Positions 1-8,891 of a stretch of DNA of 64,000 nt are shown one piece after another (the stretch's first letter is position 1; every line of letters begins with the position of its first letter). Source of the stretch: Halomonas halophila (GTDB taxonomy: Bacteria > Pseudomonadota > Gammaproteobacteria > Pseudomonadales > Halomonadaceae). The stretch is taken from positions 992,001-1,056,000 of the forward strand of contig NZ_CP129121.1 in NCBI RefSeq assembly GCF_030406665.1. The letters are read 5' to 3'. Below the pieces are notes generated by a model. It searched no databases, was not told the origin of the DNA, and saw only the letters and a list, made by a program, of their open reading frames with translations. Position numbers and translations under genes: made by a program.

Positions 1-439
1 GCGGGTTGCCGCGGCTGGTCATCAGGGTGCCGAGGGTGAACTGGAACAGCGACACCGTGACCATCACCGTGATGCCGAAGGCGAAGCCCGCCTCGCCGAA
101 GGCGTAGAGCACCACCGGCAGGCCCATGTTGCCGGTGTTGGGATACATCATCGGCGCCAGCAGCACCCGCCAGTCGCGCCGCAACAGGCGGGCGGAGACC
201 ACGGTGGCCGCCCCCATGGTGGTCAGTACCAGGGCGGTGGCCAGCATGGTGCGGCCGAAGCTGTCGGCGTCGATCTCGGCGCCGGCCAGCGAGGCGAGCA
301 CCAGCGCCGGGGTGCCGATGTTGAACACCAGGCGGGTGACGAAGGCCACGGGATAGTCGTGGCCGAGCCGAACCCAGCCGAAGCCCAGTCCGGCGCCGGC
401 GATGACCGGCGCCATCACGGCGAAGAGTTCGGCGAGCAT
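1..439 (-). CDS. AEC family (auxin efflux carrier-like) transporter, 3' end cut by window edge
   Basis: The first 146 codons of a minus-strand membrane protein run off the left edge of the window. The ATG at 439-437 begins a hydrophobic sequence, with helices near residues 2-22, 33-52 and 62-80. It carries the family-typical stretches FNIGTPALVLASLAG and YPNTGNMGLPVVLYAFGEAG, the conserved N/P-rich cores of the AEC permeases. Family members are inner-membrane secondary transporters of organic acids such as malate or malonate, or act as auxin-efflux-like carriers. The substrate cannot be told from the fragment. The next gene on the same strand (492-2549) ends 52 bases upstream, so this could be a separate unit or the end of that operon. 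Confidence 0.8.
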   Translation of the reverse strand, partial: MLAELFAVMAPVIAGAGLGFGWVRLGHDYPVAFVTRLVFNIGTPALVLASLAGAEIDADSFGRTMLATALVLTTMGAATVVSARLLRRDWRVLLAPMMYPNTGNMGLPVVLYAFGEAGFAFGITVMVTVSLFQFTLGTLMTSRGNP

Positions 440-491
440 GGAGTGTCTCCTTGGTTGAGAGAAATGAAGGAAAGCCGTGCCGACGTCGGCC

Positions 492-2549
492 TCAGGCGAC
501 GTCCGCCTGCGGCGGTGGTGGCACCAGGCCTCGCGAGGCCCGGGCACGTTGGGCCTGGCGCTCCAGCGACAGTTCGAGGCGCTGCGCCAGTCCGGCGAGC
601 CGGGCGTGCTGACGCTCGCTCAGTCCGGGCTGGTGGCGCACGGCCTCGACGAAGGCCTCGCCGGCCGGCTGCACCGCGCTCGGGGAGTGGCCCCTGGCGC
701 TGTCGGCGTAGGCTTGCGCCAGGGCGGCGAAGAAGTCTCGCTTGGCGCGATGCAAGGGCTCGTCCGGCAGGTCGTCCAGGCGGCGGCGCACCTGCAGGCA
801 GGCATAACCGATGTCGAGCCCGGTCAGCCCCAGGGTGAAGAGATGGCGCTGGTCCTCGGGCAGGACGTCGTCGTGCTTGGCCAGGTGCAGCAGGCGATCG
901 GCCATGCCGCCGACGAAGCGTGCCTCCGCCTCGTGGATCGGCGGTGAGGTCAGGCGCCGCAGGTCGCCGACGATGGCGCCGACCAGCCGGCGCTTGCGCA
1001 GCCGTGAGCCGAAGCCGGGCAGCAGCCGGAAGCCGGCCACCACCGCGGAAAGGCCGATCATCACCGCGATGGCGCGGTTGATGAAGGCGTCGAACGAGAA
1101 GTCCATGCCGTTGCCGGGCATGGTCAGCAGGATGTTGCCGATGGTGAAGGCCAGGCAATAGCCCATCAGCCGTGGCACCGCCGCGCCCAGCAGGCCCAGG
1201 AACAGGGGCGGCATCAGCAGCATCGCCAGCATCGGGAAGCCGCTGGCCTGGGCCAGCAGCACGTGGCCGAACAGCAAGGCGCTGGGAATCGCCGCCAGCA
1301 TGCCCTTGGCGAACATCATGCAGACCACCACGGGATTGTCGCGGGTGGCGAAGAAGGCCGAGAACAGGGTGCCGAGCAGCATCGCCACCTGGCCGTTGTC
1401 CCAGCCGGTCGCCAGCCAGAAGGCGGCCAGCAGCGAGAAGATCAGGCCGGCGCGCAGGGCGTTGAGCCCGGCGATCAGATGATCGCGATGCCAGGCCAGC
1501 GCCGCGCCGCGCAGGCGCATGCGGCCGGGATGGGAAATGGCATCGCGGGCGTCGAGCATCACCACCGCATGGCCCAGCGCCTCGCGCAGGCCCAGCAGGC
1601 AGCGCTGTTCGAGGGGCGTCCAGTCGTCGTCGGGGCAGTCCTTGACCCGATGGCGCAGCGCGTGGAGGCGGCGCTGGGCGGGGGCGACGCCGCTGACCTC
1701 CGCCGACTCGCGAAAGCCTTCCGCCAGCTCGGCGGCCAGCCGGTGTATCGCCGGCGAGAGGCGCTCGCCGTAGTGGTGAAGGATCTGCTGCAGGGCGTGC
1801 AGGGTAGCCATCAGGCGCAGGGTGCGGCGGGTCAGCACGTGGCTGGCGCGGATGCGCCCAGGGCCCTCGGGCCCTTCGTAGCGGGCGGCCTGGCTGTCGG
1901 TCTCGAGCTGGGTGAGCGGCTCCAGGCTGTCGGTCAGGGTCTGCTGCAGCGCGCTCGGGTCGTCGCTGTCGCTCAGCCGCAGGGCGGCGTGGCGGAAGGC
2001 CTGGTTGACCACCGCGTCGGCCTGGTGACCGAGATGGTCGCCGACCTTGATCGGCCACAGCAGGGCGCTGACCAGGGTGGCGCACGCCGCGCCCAGTGAC
2101 AGCTCGGAGAGCCGGGCCACGGCGATGGAGAAGATGCCATCGGGCTGGCTGGCGCCGATCACCACGATCAGCATCGCCGTCACCGCGCCCATGATGCAGC
2201 CGTAGGAGGCATTATTGCGCAGCAGCGAACTGCCGTAGGTGCAGATCATGATCCACAGCGTCAGGGTGGCCAGCGCGGGAATCGGCGCCTGGGCGAACAA
2301 TCCCATGATGACGATGCCGGCACCACAGCCCACCAGGGTACCGCCGATCTGGCTGAGTCCCTTCTCCACCACCATGCCGCTCATCGGCCGGACCTGCAGG
2401 AAGGCCGCCGAGATCAGCGCCCAGTAGGGCCGCTCCAGGTCGCACCACAGCGCCGCGTAGAGCGCCAGCAGCATGGCCAGGGTAGCCTTGACGGCGAATT
2501 TCACCGCATCGGCGCTCGGGGTGAGATAGGCCTGCAGCCAGGGGGACAT
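492..2549 (-). CDS. FUSC family efflux pump, AaeB-like
   Basis: The 685-residue inner-membrane protein has the FUSC two-block layout: about five or six N-terminal helices (residues 15-165), a long soluble segment (about 170-355), then a second helix block (about 365-500) and a soluble tail. Length and layout match AaeB, the p-hydroxybenzoate/aromatic-acid efflux subunit of enterobacteria (about 655 residues). It is the last gene of a tight operon after a DUF1656 gene and an HlyD gene, only 6 bases after the HlyD stop. This order is the AaeX-AaeA-AaeB arrangement. Aromatic carboxylic acids are the likely substrate by family, but related FUSC pumps handle other toxic organics. Confidence 0.85.
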   Translation of the reverse strand: MSPWLQAYLTPSADAVKFAVKATLAMLLALYAALWCDLERPYWALISAAFLQVRPMSGMVVEKGLSQIGGTLVGCGAGIVIMGLFAQAPIPALATLTLWIMICTYGSSLLRNNASYGCIMGAVTAMLIVVIGASQPDGIFSIAVARLSELSLGAACATLVSALLWPIKVGDHLGHQADAVVNQAFRHAALRLSDSDDPSALQQTLTDSLEPLTQLETDSQAARYEGPEGPGRIRASHVLTRRTLRLMATLHALQQILHHYGERLSPAIHRLAAELAEGFRESAEVSGVAPAQRRLHALRHRVKDCPDDDWTPLEQRCLLGLREALGHAVVMLDARDAISHPGRMRLRGAALAWHRDHLIAGLNALRAGLIFSLLAAFWLATGWDNGQVAMLLGTLFSAFFATRDNPVVVCMMFAKGMLAAIPSALLFGHVLLAQASGFPMLAMLLMPPLFLGLLGAAVPRLMGYCLAFTIGNILLTMPGNGMDFSFDAFINRAIAVMIGLSAVVAGFRLLPGFGSRLRKRRLVGAIVGDLRRLTSPPIHEAEARFVGGMADRLLHLAKHDDVLPEDQRHLFTLGLTGLDIGYACLQVRRRLDDLPDEPLHRAKRDFFAALAQAYADSARGHSPSAVQPAGEAFVEAVRHQPGLSERQHARLAGLAQRLELSLERQAQRARASRGLVPPPPQADVA

Positions 2550-2555
2550 GCGCCG

Positions 2556-3428
2556 TTACTCCGTCGGCTCGGCGTTCGGCTCCACGTACACCGAGGCCGT
2601 CATGCCGGCGCTCAGGGTCGTTCCCTCGGGAATCTCGTCCAGCGCGATGCGCACCGGAATGCGCTGGGCCAGCCGCACCCAGCTGAAGGTGGGCTGCACC
2701 CGGGGCAGCAGCTGGCTGTTGGGATCGGTGTTGGGATCGGCGATGGCGCGGCCGATGCTCTCCACGTGGCCCCGGAGCTCGGTGTCGCCGCTCATCAGCG
2801 TCACCCGGGCCGGATCGCCGACCGAGAAGTGCGGGGTCTTGGTCTCCTCGAAGTAACCGGTGACGAAGTAGGAGCCTTCCTTGATCAGCGCCATCACCTC
2901 CTCGCCGGCGCTGACGTAGTTGCCCTCGCTGAGCTGCAGGTTGAGCACGTGGCCCGCCGCCGGCGCCGCCACCGTGGTGCGCTCGAGGTCGAGCCGGGCG
3001 CTGGCCAGATCGCTCTGGGCCTGGTCGAGGCTGGCGCTGGCCACCTGGCGGTTGATGCGAGCCGTCTCCTGACCCTCGGCGCTGATTGCCTGGCGGCTCA
3101 GGCGGCTGCGTCGCGAGGCCTCGTCCTGGCTCAGCTGGAGCTCGGCCTGGCGCTGGGCCACCACTGCCTCGGCCCGGCTCACCGCCGTCTCGTAGCGCGA
3201 TCGATCGATCCGGAACAGCGTCTCGCCGGCGTCGACGCGCTGGTTGTCGGCCACCGGCAGGGCCACCACACGCCCGGCGACGTCCGGGGCGACGGTGATC
3301 ACCTCGGCGCGCACGCGGCCGTCGCGGGTCCAGGGCGTGTAGAGGTAGTAGTGCCACAGCCACAGGCCGGCGGCGATGGCCAGGGCGACGATGACCAGGG
3401 TGACGAGGCTGCGTAGCAGGGTGCGCAT
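2556..3428 (-). CDS. HlyD/AaeA-like membrane fusion protein
   Basis: This 290-residue periplasmic adaptor has one N-terminal anchor (residues 5-25, rich in L/V/I/A), a lipoyl half-motif near DVAGRVVALPVADNQRVDAG, a coiled-coil hairpin of about 80 residues rich in A, Q, R and E, and the second lipoyl half near AAGHVLNLQLSEGNYVSAG. A beta-barrel segment follows. These are the features of AaeA/EmrA-type fusion proteins that couple an inner-membrane pump to an outer-membrane channel. The start chosen is the ATG at 3428, because an in-frame upstream extension overlaps the DUF1656 gene and lacks anchor-like sequence. It lies between the DUF1656 gene and the FUSC pump gene. Confidence 0.88.
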   Translation of the reverse strand: MRTLLRSLVTLVIVALAIAAGLWLWHYYLYTPWTRDGRVRAEVITVAPDVAGRVVALPVADNQRVDAGETLFRIDRSRYETAVSRAEAVVAQRQAELQLSQDEASRRSRLSRQAISAEGQETARINRQVASASLDQAQSDLASARLDLERTTVAAPAAGHVLNLQLSEGNYVSAGEEVMALIKEGSYFVTGYFEETKTPHFSVGDPARVTLMSGDTELRGHVESIGRAIADPNTDPNSQLLPRVQPTFSWVRLAQRIPVRIALDEIPEGTTLSAGMTASVYVEPNAEPTE

Positions 3429-3430
3429 GT

Positions 3431-3646
3431 TCAGACGTTCCCGGTGGCGGAGGAGAGGTAGGCGATGACGGCGGTGAAGATCACGAACAGGGCGGTATCG
3501 AACCAGGCCTCGTACCACAGGCGGTTGGCGCCCAGCAGACGATAGAGCCCCGCGCGGATCAGCAGCGTGGCGCCGAAGCCGAGCAGGGCATACACCAGCA
3601 GGGGGGAGAGATAGAGGCCGCCGACGGCGATTTCACGAAGTCCCAT
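3431..3646 (-). CDS. DUF1656 small membrane protein (AaeX-like)
   Basis: This 71-residue protein has two predicted membrane helices (about residues 8-30 and 46-66). It is the length and type of the DUF1656 proteins encoded first in AaeXAB operons. The HlyD gene starts 2 bases after its stop, so the two are almost certainly co-transcribed and probably translationally linked. The molecular role of DUF1656 proteins is not known; they are thought to assist the FUSC/HlyD pump. The gene is 70 bases downstream of the LysR gene on the same strand. Confidence 0.85.
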   Translation of the reverse strand: MGLREIAVGGLYLSPLLVYALLGFGATLLIRAGLYRLLGANRLWYEAWFDTALFVIFTAVIAYLSSATGNV

Positions 3647-3715
3647 GCTCGCTCCTTGAGCGTCGTCGAGGGCTCCATTCTAGCAATCGCGCTCGCCGGA
3701 GGCACGGCGGGTGGC

Positions 3716-4642
3716 TCAGGCCTCGACCGGAGCGGCCGCCGGCAGGGTGGTCCAGGCGGCGGGACAGGCCTCGCGCAGGAACTCGAGCAGCGCCGTGACC
3801 TTGCGCGGCAGGTGGCCGTGGGGATAGAGCAGGCTGACCGGCGCCGCCGAGGCCTGCCACTCGGGCAGGCAGCGCACCAGCTGGTCGGGATGGGCCTGCC
3901 GGCGGAGCTCGGCCATCCATACCGGCAGCACGCCCAGGCCGTGGCCGCGGGCGATGGCGTCGGAATGCAGCAGCAGGCGGTCGACGCGCAGCCGCGAGCC
4001 GGGCGGGCAGACGTCGTGGACGCCCTCGCGGGGATGACGCAGCGCCAGGCCGGACTTGGCCTCGCCGAGCAGGTCGATCCAGGCATGGCCGTCCAGGTCA
4101 CGAGGGTGGGCCGGCGTGCCATGGCGGGCCAGGTAGTCGGGGTGGGCGTAGAGCCCGCGAGGCAGCCGGGTCATCGTCTCCTGGCGCAGGGAGGTCTCGC
4201 CGGGGTCGCCGTACCACACCACCACCGACTGGCTGGCCGCCTCCGACGTGAGTCGGTCGCGGGTGTGCAGGTTCAACTGGAGGCCGGGATGTCGGGCCAT
4301 GAAAGCGTCGAGGGCAGGGGCCACCCAGCAGCGGGCCAGGGCCTCGTGGACCTCCAGCGTCAGCTCGCCGCTGATTTCCTCGCGCAGCTCGTCCAGGGCC
4401 TGGCGTCCCTTGTCGGCCAGCGCGATCAGCCGCAGGCAGTAGTCGTGGAAGACCCGCCCGGCCTCGGTGGGCTCCAGGCGGTTCGATTGACGGCGCATCA
4501 GCGGCTGGCCGAGCCGTGTCTCCAGCTGCTGGAGGCGGCGGCTCAGGGTCGATTTCGCCACGCCCAGCCGGCGAGCGCTCAGGGTCAGGCTGCCGCTGTC
4601 CATGACGTCGGCGAAGGCGATCAGTTCATCGGCATCGTGCAT
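3716..4642 (-). CDS. LysR-family transcriptional regulator
   Basis: The protein has 308 residues, the usual LysR length. The N-terminal winged helix-turn-helix covers about residues 5-62, with the family pattern ADVMDSGSLTLSARRLGVAK followed by STLSRRLQQLETRLG. A two-lobed effector-binding domain follows (about 90-295). It sits immediately upstream of the DUF1656/HlyD/FUSC operon in the same direction, so it is the likely regulator of that pump, comparable to AaeR, which is usually divergent. It also faces away from the TonB-dependent receptor gene at 4869, sharing a 226-base intergenic region with Fur-like sequences. Control of that receptor is possible but less likely. Confidence 0.88.
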   Translation of the reverse strand: MHDADELIAFADVMDSGSLTLSARRLGVAKSTLSRRLQQLETRLGQPLMRRQSNRLEPTEAGRVFHDYCLRLIALADKGRQALDELREEISGELTLEVHEALARCWVAPALDAFMARHPGLQLNLHTRDRLTSEAASQSVVVWYGDPGETSLRQETMTRLPRGLYAHPDYLARHGTPAHPRDLDGHAWIDLLGEAKSGLALRHPREGVHDVCPPGSRLRVDRLLLHSDAIARGHGLGVLPVWMAELRRQAHPDQLVRCLPEWQASAAPVSLLYPHGHLPRKVTALLEFLREACPAAWTTLPAAAPVEA

Positions 4643-4797
4643 GGGGTAAAGCCGTAGGATGCTAACGGAGCCGCCATCCTACCAATACCTTTGTTGAAAA
4701 TCATTCGCGTTGTGATGGGCAAAGGAGAATCCCTGCCAGCCGTTGCGCGTTTGGCAACGCGGCGTACGAGGACGTGGGCGAACGAATATGGAAGAAT

Positions 4798-4822
4798 GTG
4801 AATGATAAAAATTCCTATTCAC
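4798..4822 (+). promoter_or_regulatory. Fur-box-like site before receptor gene
   Basis: An AT-rich inverted repeat (GTGAAT ... ATTCAC, arms 4798-4803 and 4817-4822) around AATGATAAAAATTCC lies 46 bases before the receptor ATG. It resembles the 19-bp Fur consensus only partly. Its position before an iron-receptor gene supports the call. Confidence 0.5.
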
Positions 4823-4868
4823 TAAAAGCCGGCCCAGCGGCCGGTGGGATCTTCAGGAGTCGCAACCG

Positions 4869-6824
4869 ATGTCGTTTCCCTCTTCCCGCACCGTCCTTGC
4901 CACGCTGATCGCCGGCCTGGCGGCGTCTACCGCCGCGGCCCAGGAAACGGCCCGGCTCGACGATGTGGTGGTCACCGCCGCCGGGTACGAGCAGCAGGTC
5001 CAGGATGCCCCGGCCTCGATCAGCGTGATCACCCGCGAGGAGCTGGAAGGCCGCGCCTACCGGGACATCACCGATGCGCTGCGCAACGTGCCGGGCGTGA
5101 CCGTCACCGGCGGCGGTTCGTCCCAGGACATCAGCATCCGCGGCATGGGCGCCAAGTACACCCTGCTGCTGGTCGACGGCAAGCGCCAGGGCTCGCGGGA
5201 AACCCGCCCCAACAGCGATGGCCCGGGCATCGAGCAGGGCTGGATGCCGCCGCTGTCGGCCATCGAGCGCATCGAGGTGATCCGCGGGCCGATGTCGTCG
5301 CTGTACGGCTCCGATGCGCTGGGCGGGGTGATCAACGTCATCACCCGCAAGGTGCCGCAGGAGTGGGGCGGCGAGGTCTCGACCGGCATGACGCTCCAGC
5401 AGGACTCTGCCTCCGGCGACGAGCACAACAGCCGCTTCTACGTGGCCGGTCCGCTGGTGGCCGAGCGGCTCGGCCTGCAGGTCTACGGGCAATATGACCA
5501 GCGCGACGAGGACGCCATCATCGGCGGCTACGCCGACCAGCGCCTGGCCAGCGGCACCGCGAAGCTGACCTGGACCCCCGACGACATCAACGAGATCGGC
5601 CTGGAAGCGGGCTACAGCGAGCAGCGCCGGATCACCAATCCCGGTGAGTCCGTGGCACTGGTGGGGCGTCGGGGGCCGAACGAGCGCTCCGAGCAGAAGT
5701 ACGACCGCCGCCACTTCGCGCTGAGCCACGACGGCTACTTCGACTTCGGCAGCACCGAGAGCTACGTGCAGCACGAGGAGGTCGACAACCCCTCGCGCGA
5801 CATGAACTACCGGAGCACTGTGGCGGACACCAAGGCGGTGCTGCCGCTGGGCGCCCATATCCTGACCCTGGGCGGCCAGTACGAGAAGCAGCGTCTGGAG
5901 GACGGCGGCAACGAATCCGCGACGTCCAGCCTGAGCGAGCTGGAACGCTATCGCTGGGCGCTGTACGCCGAGGACGAATGGATGCTGACCGAGGACGTCT
6001 CGCTGACCGGCGGCGTGCGCCTCAACGAGGACGAGCAGTACGGCAGCCACTGGTCGCCGCGCCTCTATGGCGTCTGGCACCTGGACGATCGCTGGACCCT
6101 GAAGGGCGGCGTTTCCTCGGGCTTCCGGGCGCCGGATCTGCGTGCCACCAACGCCGACTGGGTCCAGGTCAGCCGTGGCGGCAACATCTACGGCAACCCG
6201 GACCTGGAGGCGGAAACCTCGCTCAGCCAGGAACTGGGCCTGCACTACGCCGCTGACAACGGCCTGCTGGCCGGCCTGACCGTCTTTCATACCGACTTCG
6301 AGGACAAGATCACCCGGGTGGCCTGTCCGACCTCCGTGTGCACCGAAGGGGCCAACCAGTTCGGCTCCGATCCGACCTACCGGCTCAATGTCGACGAGGC
6401 GGTCACCCGAGGCGTCGAATTCTCGCTGTCCACGCCACTGGCCGACAACCTGGACCTGAGCACCAGCTACACCTACACCGACTCCGAGCAGAAGACCGGC
6501 GAATACAAGGGCGAGCCGCTGAACCAGCTGCCCAAGCATCAGGTCACGGCGTCGCTGGACTGGCAGGCCACCGAGCGCCTGAGCCAGTGGACGCGCCTGA
6601 CCTATCGCGGCGAGGAGAGCCAGCCCACGACCGGCCCGTCCCGGGATGCCATCGTCGCCCCGTCCTACACCTTCGTCGACGCCGGCCTCGGGTATCAGCT
6701 GACGCCGCAGACCACCCTCAACGCCGGCCTCTACAACCTCTTCGACGAGGACATCACCGAGGAAGAGTACGGCTACGTCGAGGACGGCCGCCGCCTGTGG
6801 CTGGGCATCAACGTCGAGTTCTGA
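4869..6824 (+). CDS. TonB-dependent catecholate-type siderophore receptor (CirA/FepA-like)
   Basis: This 651-residue outer-membrane receptor has a signal peptide ending near residue 24 (AASTAAA, then QETARL). The TonB box is DDVVVTAAG and the plug domain covers about residues 35-160, including IERIEVIRGPMSSLYGSDALGGVINVITRK. A 22-strand barrel ends in LWLGINVEF with a C-terminal phenylalanine. The spacing of the plug motifs and the overall length are like CirA, FepA and IrgA, so a catecholate-type ligand is the best guess. The ATG at 4869 follows a GGAG-containing leader. It starts the first iron operon: two binding proteins, two permeases and an ATPase follow in order. A Fur-like site lies just upstream. 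Confidence 0.85.
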   Translation: MSFPSSRTVLATLIAGLAASTAAAQETARLDDVVVTAAGYEQQVQDAPASISVITREELEGRAYRDITDALRNVPGVTVTGGGSSQDISIRGMGAKYTLLLVDGKRQGSRETRPNSDGPGIEQGWMPPLSAIERIEVIRGPMSSLYGSDALGGVINVITRKVPQEWGGEVSTGMTLQQDSASGDEHNSRFYVAGPLVAERLGLQVYGQYDQRDEDAIIGGYADQRLASGTAKLTWTPDDINEIGLEAGYSEQRRITNPGESVALVGRRGPNERSEQKYDRRHFALSHDGYFDFGSTESYVQHEEVDNPSRDMNYRSTVADTKAVLPLGAHILTLGGQYEKQRLEDGGNESATSSLSELERYRWALYAEDEWMLTEDVSLTGGVRLNEDEQYGSHWSPRLYGVWHLDDRWTLKGGVSSGFRAPDLRATNADWVQVSRGGNIYGNPDLEAETSLSQELGLHYAADNGLLAGLTVFHTDFEDKITRVACPTSVCTEGANQFGSDPTYRLNVDEAVTRGVEFSLSTPLADNLDLSTSYTYTDSEQKTGEYKGEPLNQLPKHQVTASLDWQATERLSQWTRLTYRGEESQPTTGPSRDAIVAPSYTFVDAGLGYQLTPQTTLNAGLYNLFDEDITEEEYGYVEDGRRLWLGINVEF

Positions 6825-6850
6825 TCGCCGCCACCGAGCAGGACACCACG

Positions 6851-6879
6851 CCGCGGCCGGGCACTCCGCCCGGTCGCGG
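6851..6879 (+). terminator. GC-rich hairpin between receptor and binding-protein genes
   Basis: The inverted repeat CCGCGGCCGGGC ... GCCCGGTCGCGG (loop ACTCC) has one G-T pair and no T tract. It lies 26 bases after the receptor stop and could be a processing or attenuation hairpin rather than a full terminator. Confidence 0.5.
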
Positions 6880-6920
6880 TCGAAGATGGGCAATTCACGG
6901 ATGAACCACAGGAGAGCATG

Positions 6921-7796
6921 ATGACGAACGGATGGTTACGCACTGCGGTGATGGTCGGCGCCTGCGCCGCCCCGATGATGGCCCAGGCCCATGACGTCGA
7001 GGGCGAGGCGCACGGTCCCGCCGTGGTCAGCTTCGACTGGGGCGCCGCGGACACCCTGGCGGCGCTGGGGCTCGAGGAGCATCTGGTCGGCGTGCCGCAT
7101 CAGGCGGCCCCGGCCTATGTGGCGGCCCTGGCGGAAGGGCGCGCCGACGTCGGCGGGCTCAAGTCGCCGGACCTCGAGGCGATCGCCGGCCTCGCGCCGG
7201 AGCTGATCCTGATTACCGGCCGCCAGTCGGCCTCACAGGGTGACCTCGAGGCGCTGGCCGAGACCCGCGACGTCACCCTCGCCGAAGGCGACTACTTCGC
7301 CGCGCTGAGCGACAAGGTGCAGGCCCTGGCCGCGCCCTACGGCGCCGAGGCGCAGGCCAGCGAGCGTCTGGCGGCGCTTGAGGCCGAGATCGAGGCGGCC
7401 CGCGCGTCGCTGGCCGATGATCTCAAGGCGGTGGTGGTGACCCACAACGACGGTGGCTACTCGCTGCGCCAGGAGCCGGTGATCGGTGAGCTGCTGGGCA
7501 TCGACCAGCCGGAGGTGCCGGCCTCGGTGGAGCCGGTGAGCCATGGCAGCCGCACCTTCACCTCGCTGGCCCCGGCCGATATCGCCGCGATGGCCCCGGA
7601 CGCGCTGTTCGTGGTCGACCGCAGTGCGGCCATCGGCGACACCCCGCTGGACCTCGCCGGGCTGGAAGCGGCGCTGGCCGAGGCGGGCGGAGAGACGATC
7701 GACGTGACGGTGCTGACACCGGACCTGTGGTATCTCTCCGGCGACGGCCTGCAAAGCGTCCACGCCCAGCTGGGCGACGTCGTCGACAGCCTCTAG
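6921..7796 (+). CDS. Periplasmic siderophore-binding protein (FatB/VctP/CeuE-type)
   Basis: This binding protein of about 291 residues has a signal peptide ending MMAQA and the clamshell signature of the Fe-siderophore family: VSFDWGAADTLAALGLEEHLVGVP near the N-terminus, and LAPELILITGR for the first lobe. There is no lipobox, so it is a soluble periplasmic protein. Two ATGs are adjacent (6918 and 6921); the second has better spacing to the AGGAGA at 6910-6915. The protein belongs to the cluster of catecholate/mixed siderophore binders such as VctP, FatB and CeuE, consistent with the receptor upstream. It is the first of two binding-protein genes serving a single permease pair. Confidence 0.8.
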   Translation: MTNGWLRTAVMVGACAAPMMAQAHDVEGEAHGPAVVSFDWGAADTLAALGLEEHLVGVPHQAAPAYVAALAEGRADVGGLKSPDLEAIAGLAPELILITGRQSASQGDLEALAETRDVTLAEGDYFAALSDKVQALAAPYGAEAQASERLAALEAEIEAARASLADDLKAVVVTHNDGGYSLRQEPVIGELLGIDQPEVPASVEPVSHGSRTFTSLAPADIAAMAPDALFVVDRSAAIGDTPLDLAGLEAALAEAGGETIDVTVLTPDLWYLSGDGLQSVHAQLGDVVDSL

Positions 7797-7885
7797 TTCC
7801 GCTTCCTGCGCTCCTGCTTCGGCATCGGTTGCCGTTGCGAAACGCCGAACGCGACGTTGCGGTGCGCAGGGCTGAGAACTGGTTT

Positions 7886-7912
7886 GAGATTCATTATCAT
7901 CGGTAATCATTC
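7886..7912 (+). promoter_or_regulatory. Fur-box-like site before second binding-protein gene
   Basis: The AT-rich repeat TTCATTATCATCGGTAATCA is 40-70 bases before the ATG at 7956 and matches the Fur half-site pattern NATWAT. It suggests an independent iron-repressed promoter for the downstream binding-protein/permease/ATPase genes. Confidence 0.6.
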
Positions 7913-7955
7913 GCATGATCGGGCGCGTCAGCGCCCGGCAAGCCCAGGAGCTTCC

Positions 7956-8891
7956 ATGTCAGTTTCCCTGCCCAAGGCGTCGACCCTGATCGGCGCCTGC
8001 CTGGTGGCGGCGTTCGCCGCCGCGGTCACGCCGGCCCAGGCGCGCATGCTGGATACCGCCCACGGCGAGATCGAGGTCCCCGACGCGCCCGAGCGCGTGG
8101 TCACGCTCTATGAAGGCGCCCTGGACACCGCCCTGGCGGCCGGCGTGATGCCGGTGGGCGCCGTCACCACCCGCGGCGGCGACGACGTGGCCCGCTACAT
8201 CGAGCCGCACCTCGGCGATCAGCGTCCGGCGATCGTCGGCGTGGTGCGCGAGATCAACATGGAAGCGGTGGTGGGCGAGCGCCCGGATCTGATCCTGGCC
8301 GGGCCGCGCCTGCCCGATGCCCAGTACCGGCTGCTGTCGCGCATCGCGCCCACCGTGGTGCCGCAGAGCCCGGGCATCACGCCCGACGCCTGGCAGGTCG
8401 AGGGCCGCCAGTTCGGCGAGGCCCTGGGCCGCGAGGACGCGGTGAACGCGGCCATCGATCACGTCGAGGCGCGCACCGCCGAGCTGCGCGAGACTCTGGG
8501 GGGCGCCGAGGCCCGGACCGCGAATCTGGTGCGCTGGATGCCCCAGGGCCCGCTGGTGATGTCCGATCAGCTGTTCGCCAGCGGCATGCTGGAAGCCGTC
8601 GGCCTGGACGTGGCCTCCAGCGGTCTGGTCAACGACGGCGGTGTGCACAGCGATCCGCTGAGCCTGGAGAACCTGTCACGGCTGCAGGGCGACTGGCTGT
8701 TCCTCGCCACCCTCAACGAGGAAGGTGACGACGCCCTGGCCGCGGCCAAGGATTCCCCGGCCTTCGCCCGCCTGCCGGTGGTCGAGAACGGCCAGGTGGT
8801 GCCGGTGGACGGTCAGCTGTGGACCAGCGCCAACGGCCCGCTGGCCGCCGAGGCCATCCTCGACGATATCGAAGCGGCGCTCGTGCCCTGA
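7956..8891 (+). CDS. Periplasmic iron-siderophore-binding protein (FecB/FhuD-like)
   Basis: The 311-residue protein has a signal peptide ending VTPAQA, then a helical-backbone clamshell: APERVVTLYEGALDTALAAGVMPVG in lobe one and a long linker helix, ending in SANGPLAAEAILDDIEAAL. This is the FecB/FhuD/BtuF family for Fe3+-siderophore delivery to a FecCD-type permease. The start at 7956 has a CAGGAG ribosome site 5 bases upstream. A longer in-frame start at 7857 has no signal peptide and crosses the Fur-like site. The stop overlaps the next ATG (TGATG). It differs markedly from the binding protein at 6921, so the operon may accept two kinds of ligand. Confidence 0.82.
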   Translation: MSVSLPKASTLIGACLVAAFAAAVTPAQARMLDTAHGEIEVPDAPERVVTLYEGALDTALAAGVMPVGAVTTRGGDDVARYIEPHLGDQRPAIVGVVREINMEAVVGERPDLILAGPRLPDAQYRLLSRIAPTVVPQSPGITPDAWQVEGRQFGEALGREDAVNAAIDHVEARTAELRETLGGAEARTANLVRWMPQGPLVMSDQLFASGMLEAVGLDVASSGLVNDGGVHSDPLSLENLSRLQGDWLFLATLNEEGDDALAAAKDSPAFARLPVVENGQVVPVDGQLWTSANGPLAAEAILDDIEAALVP

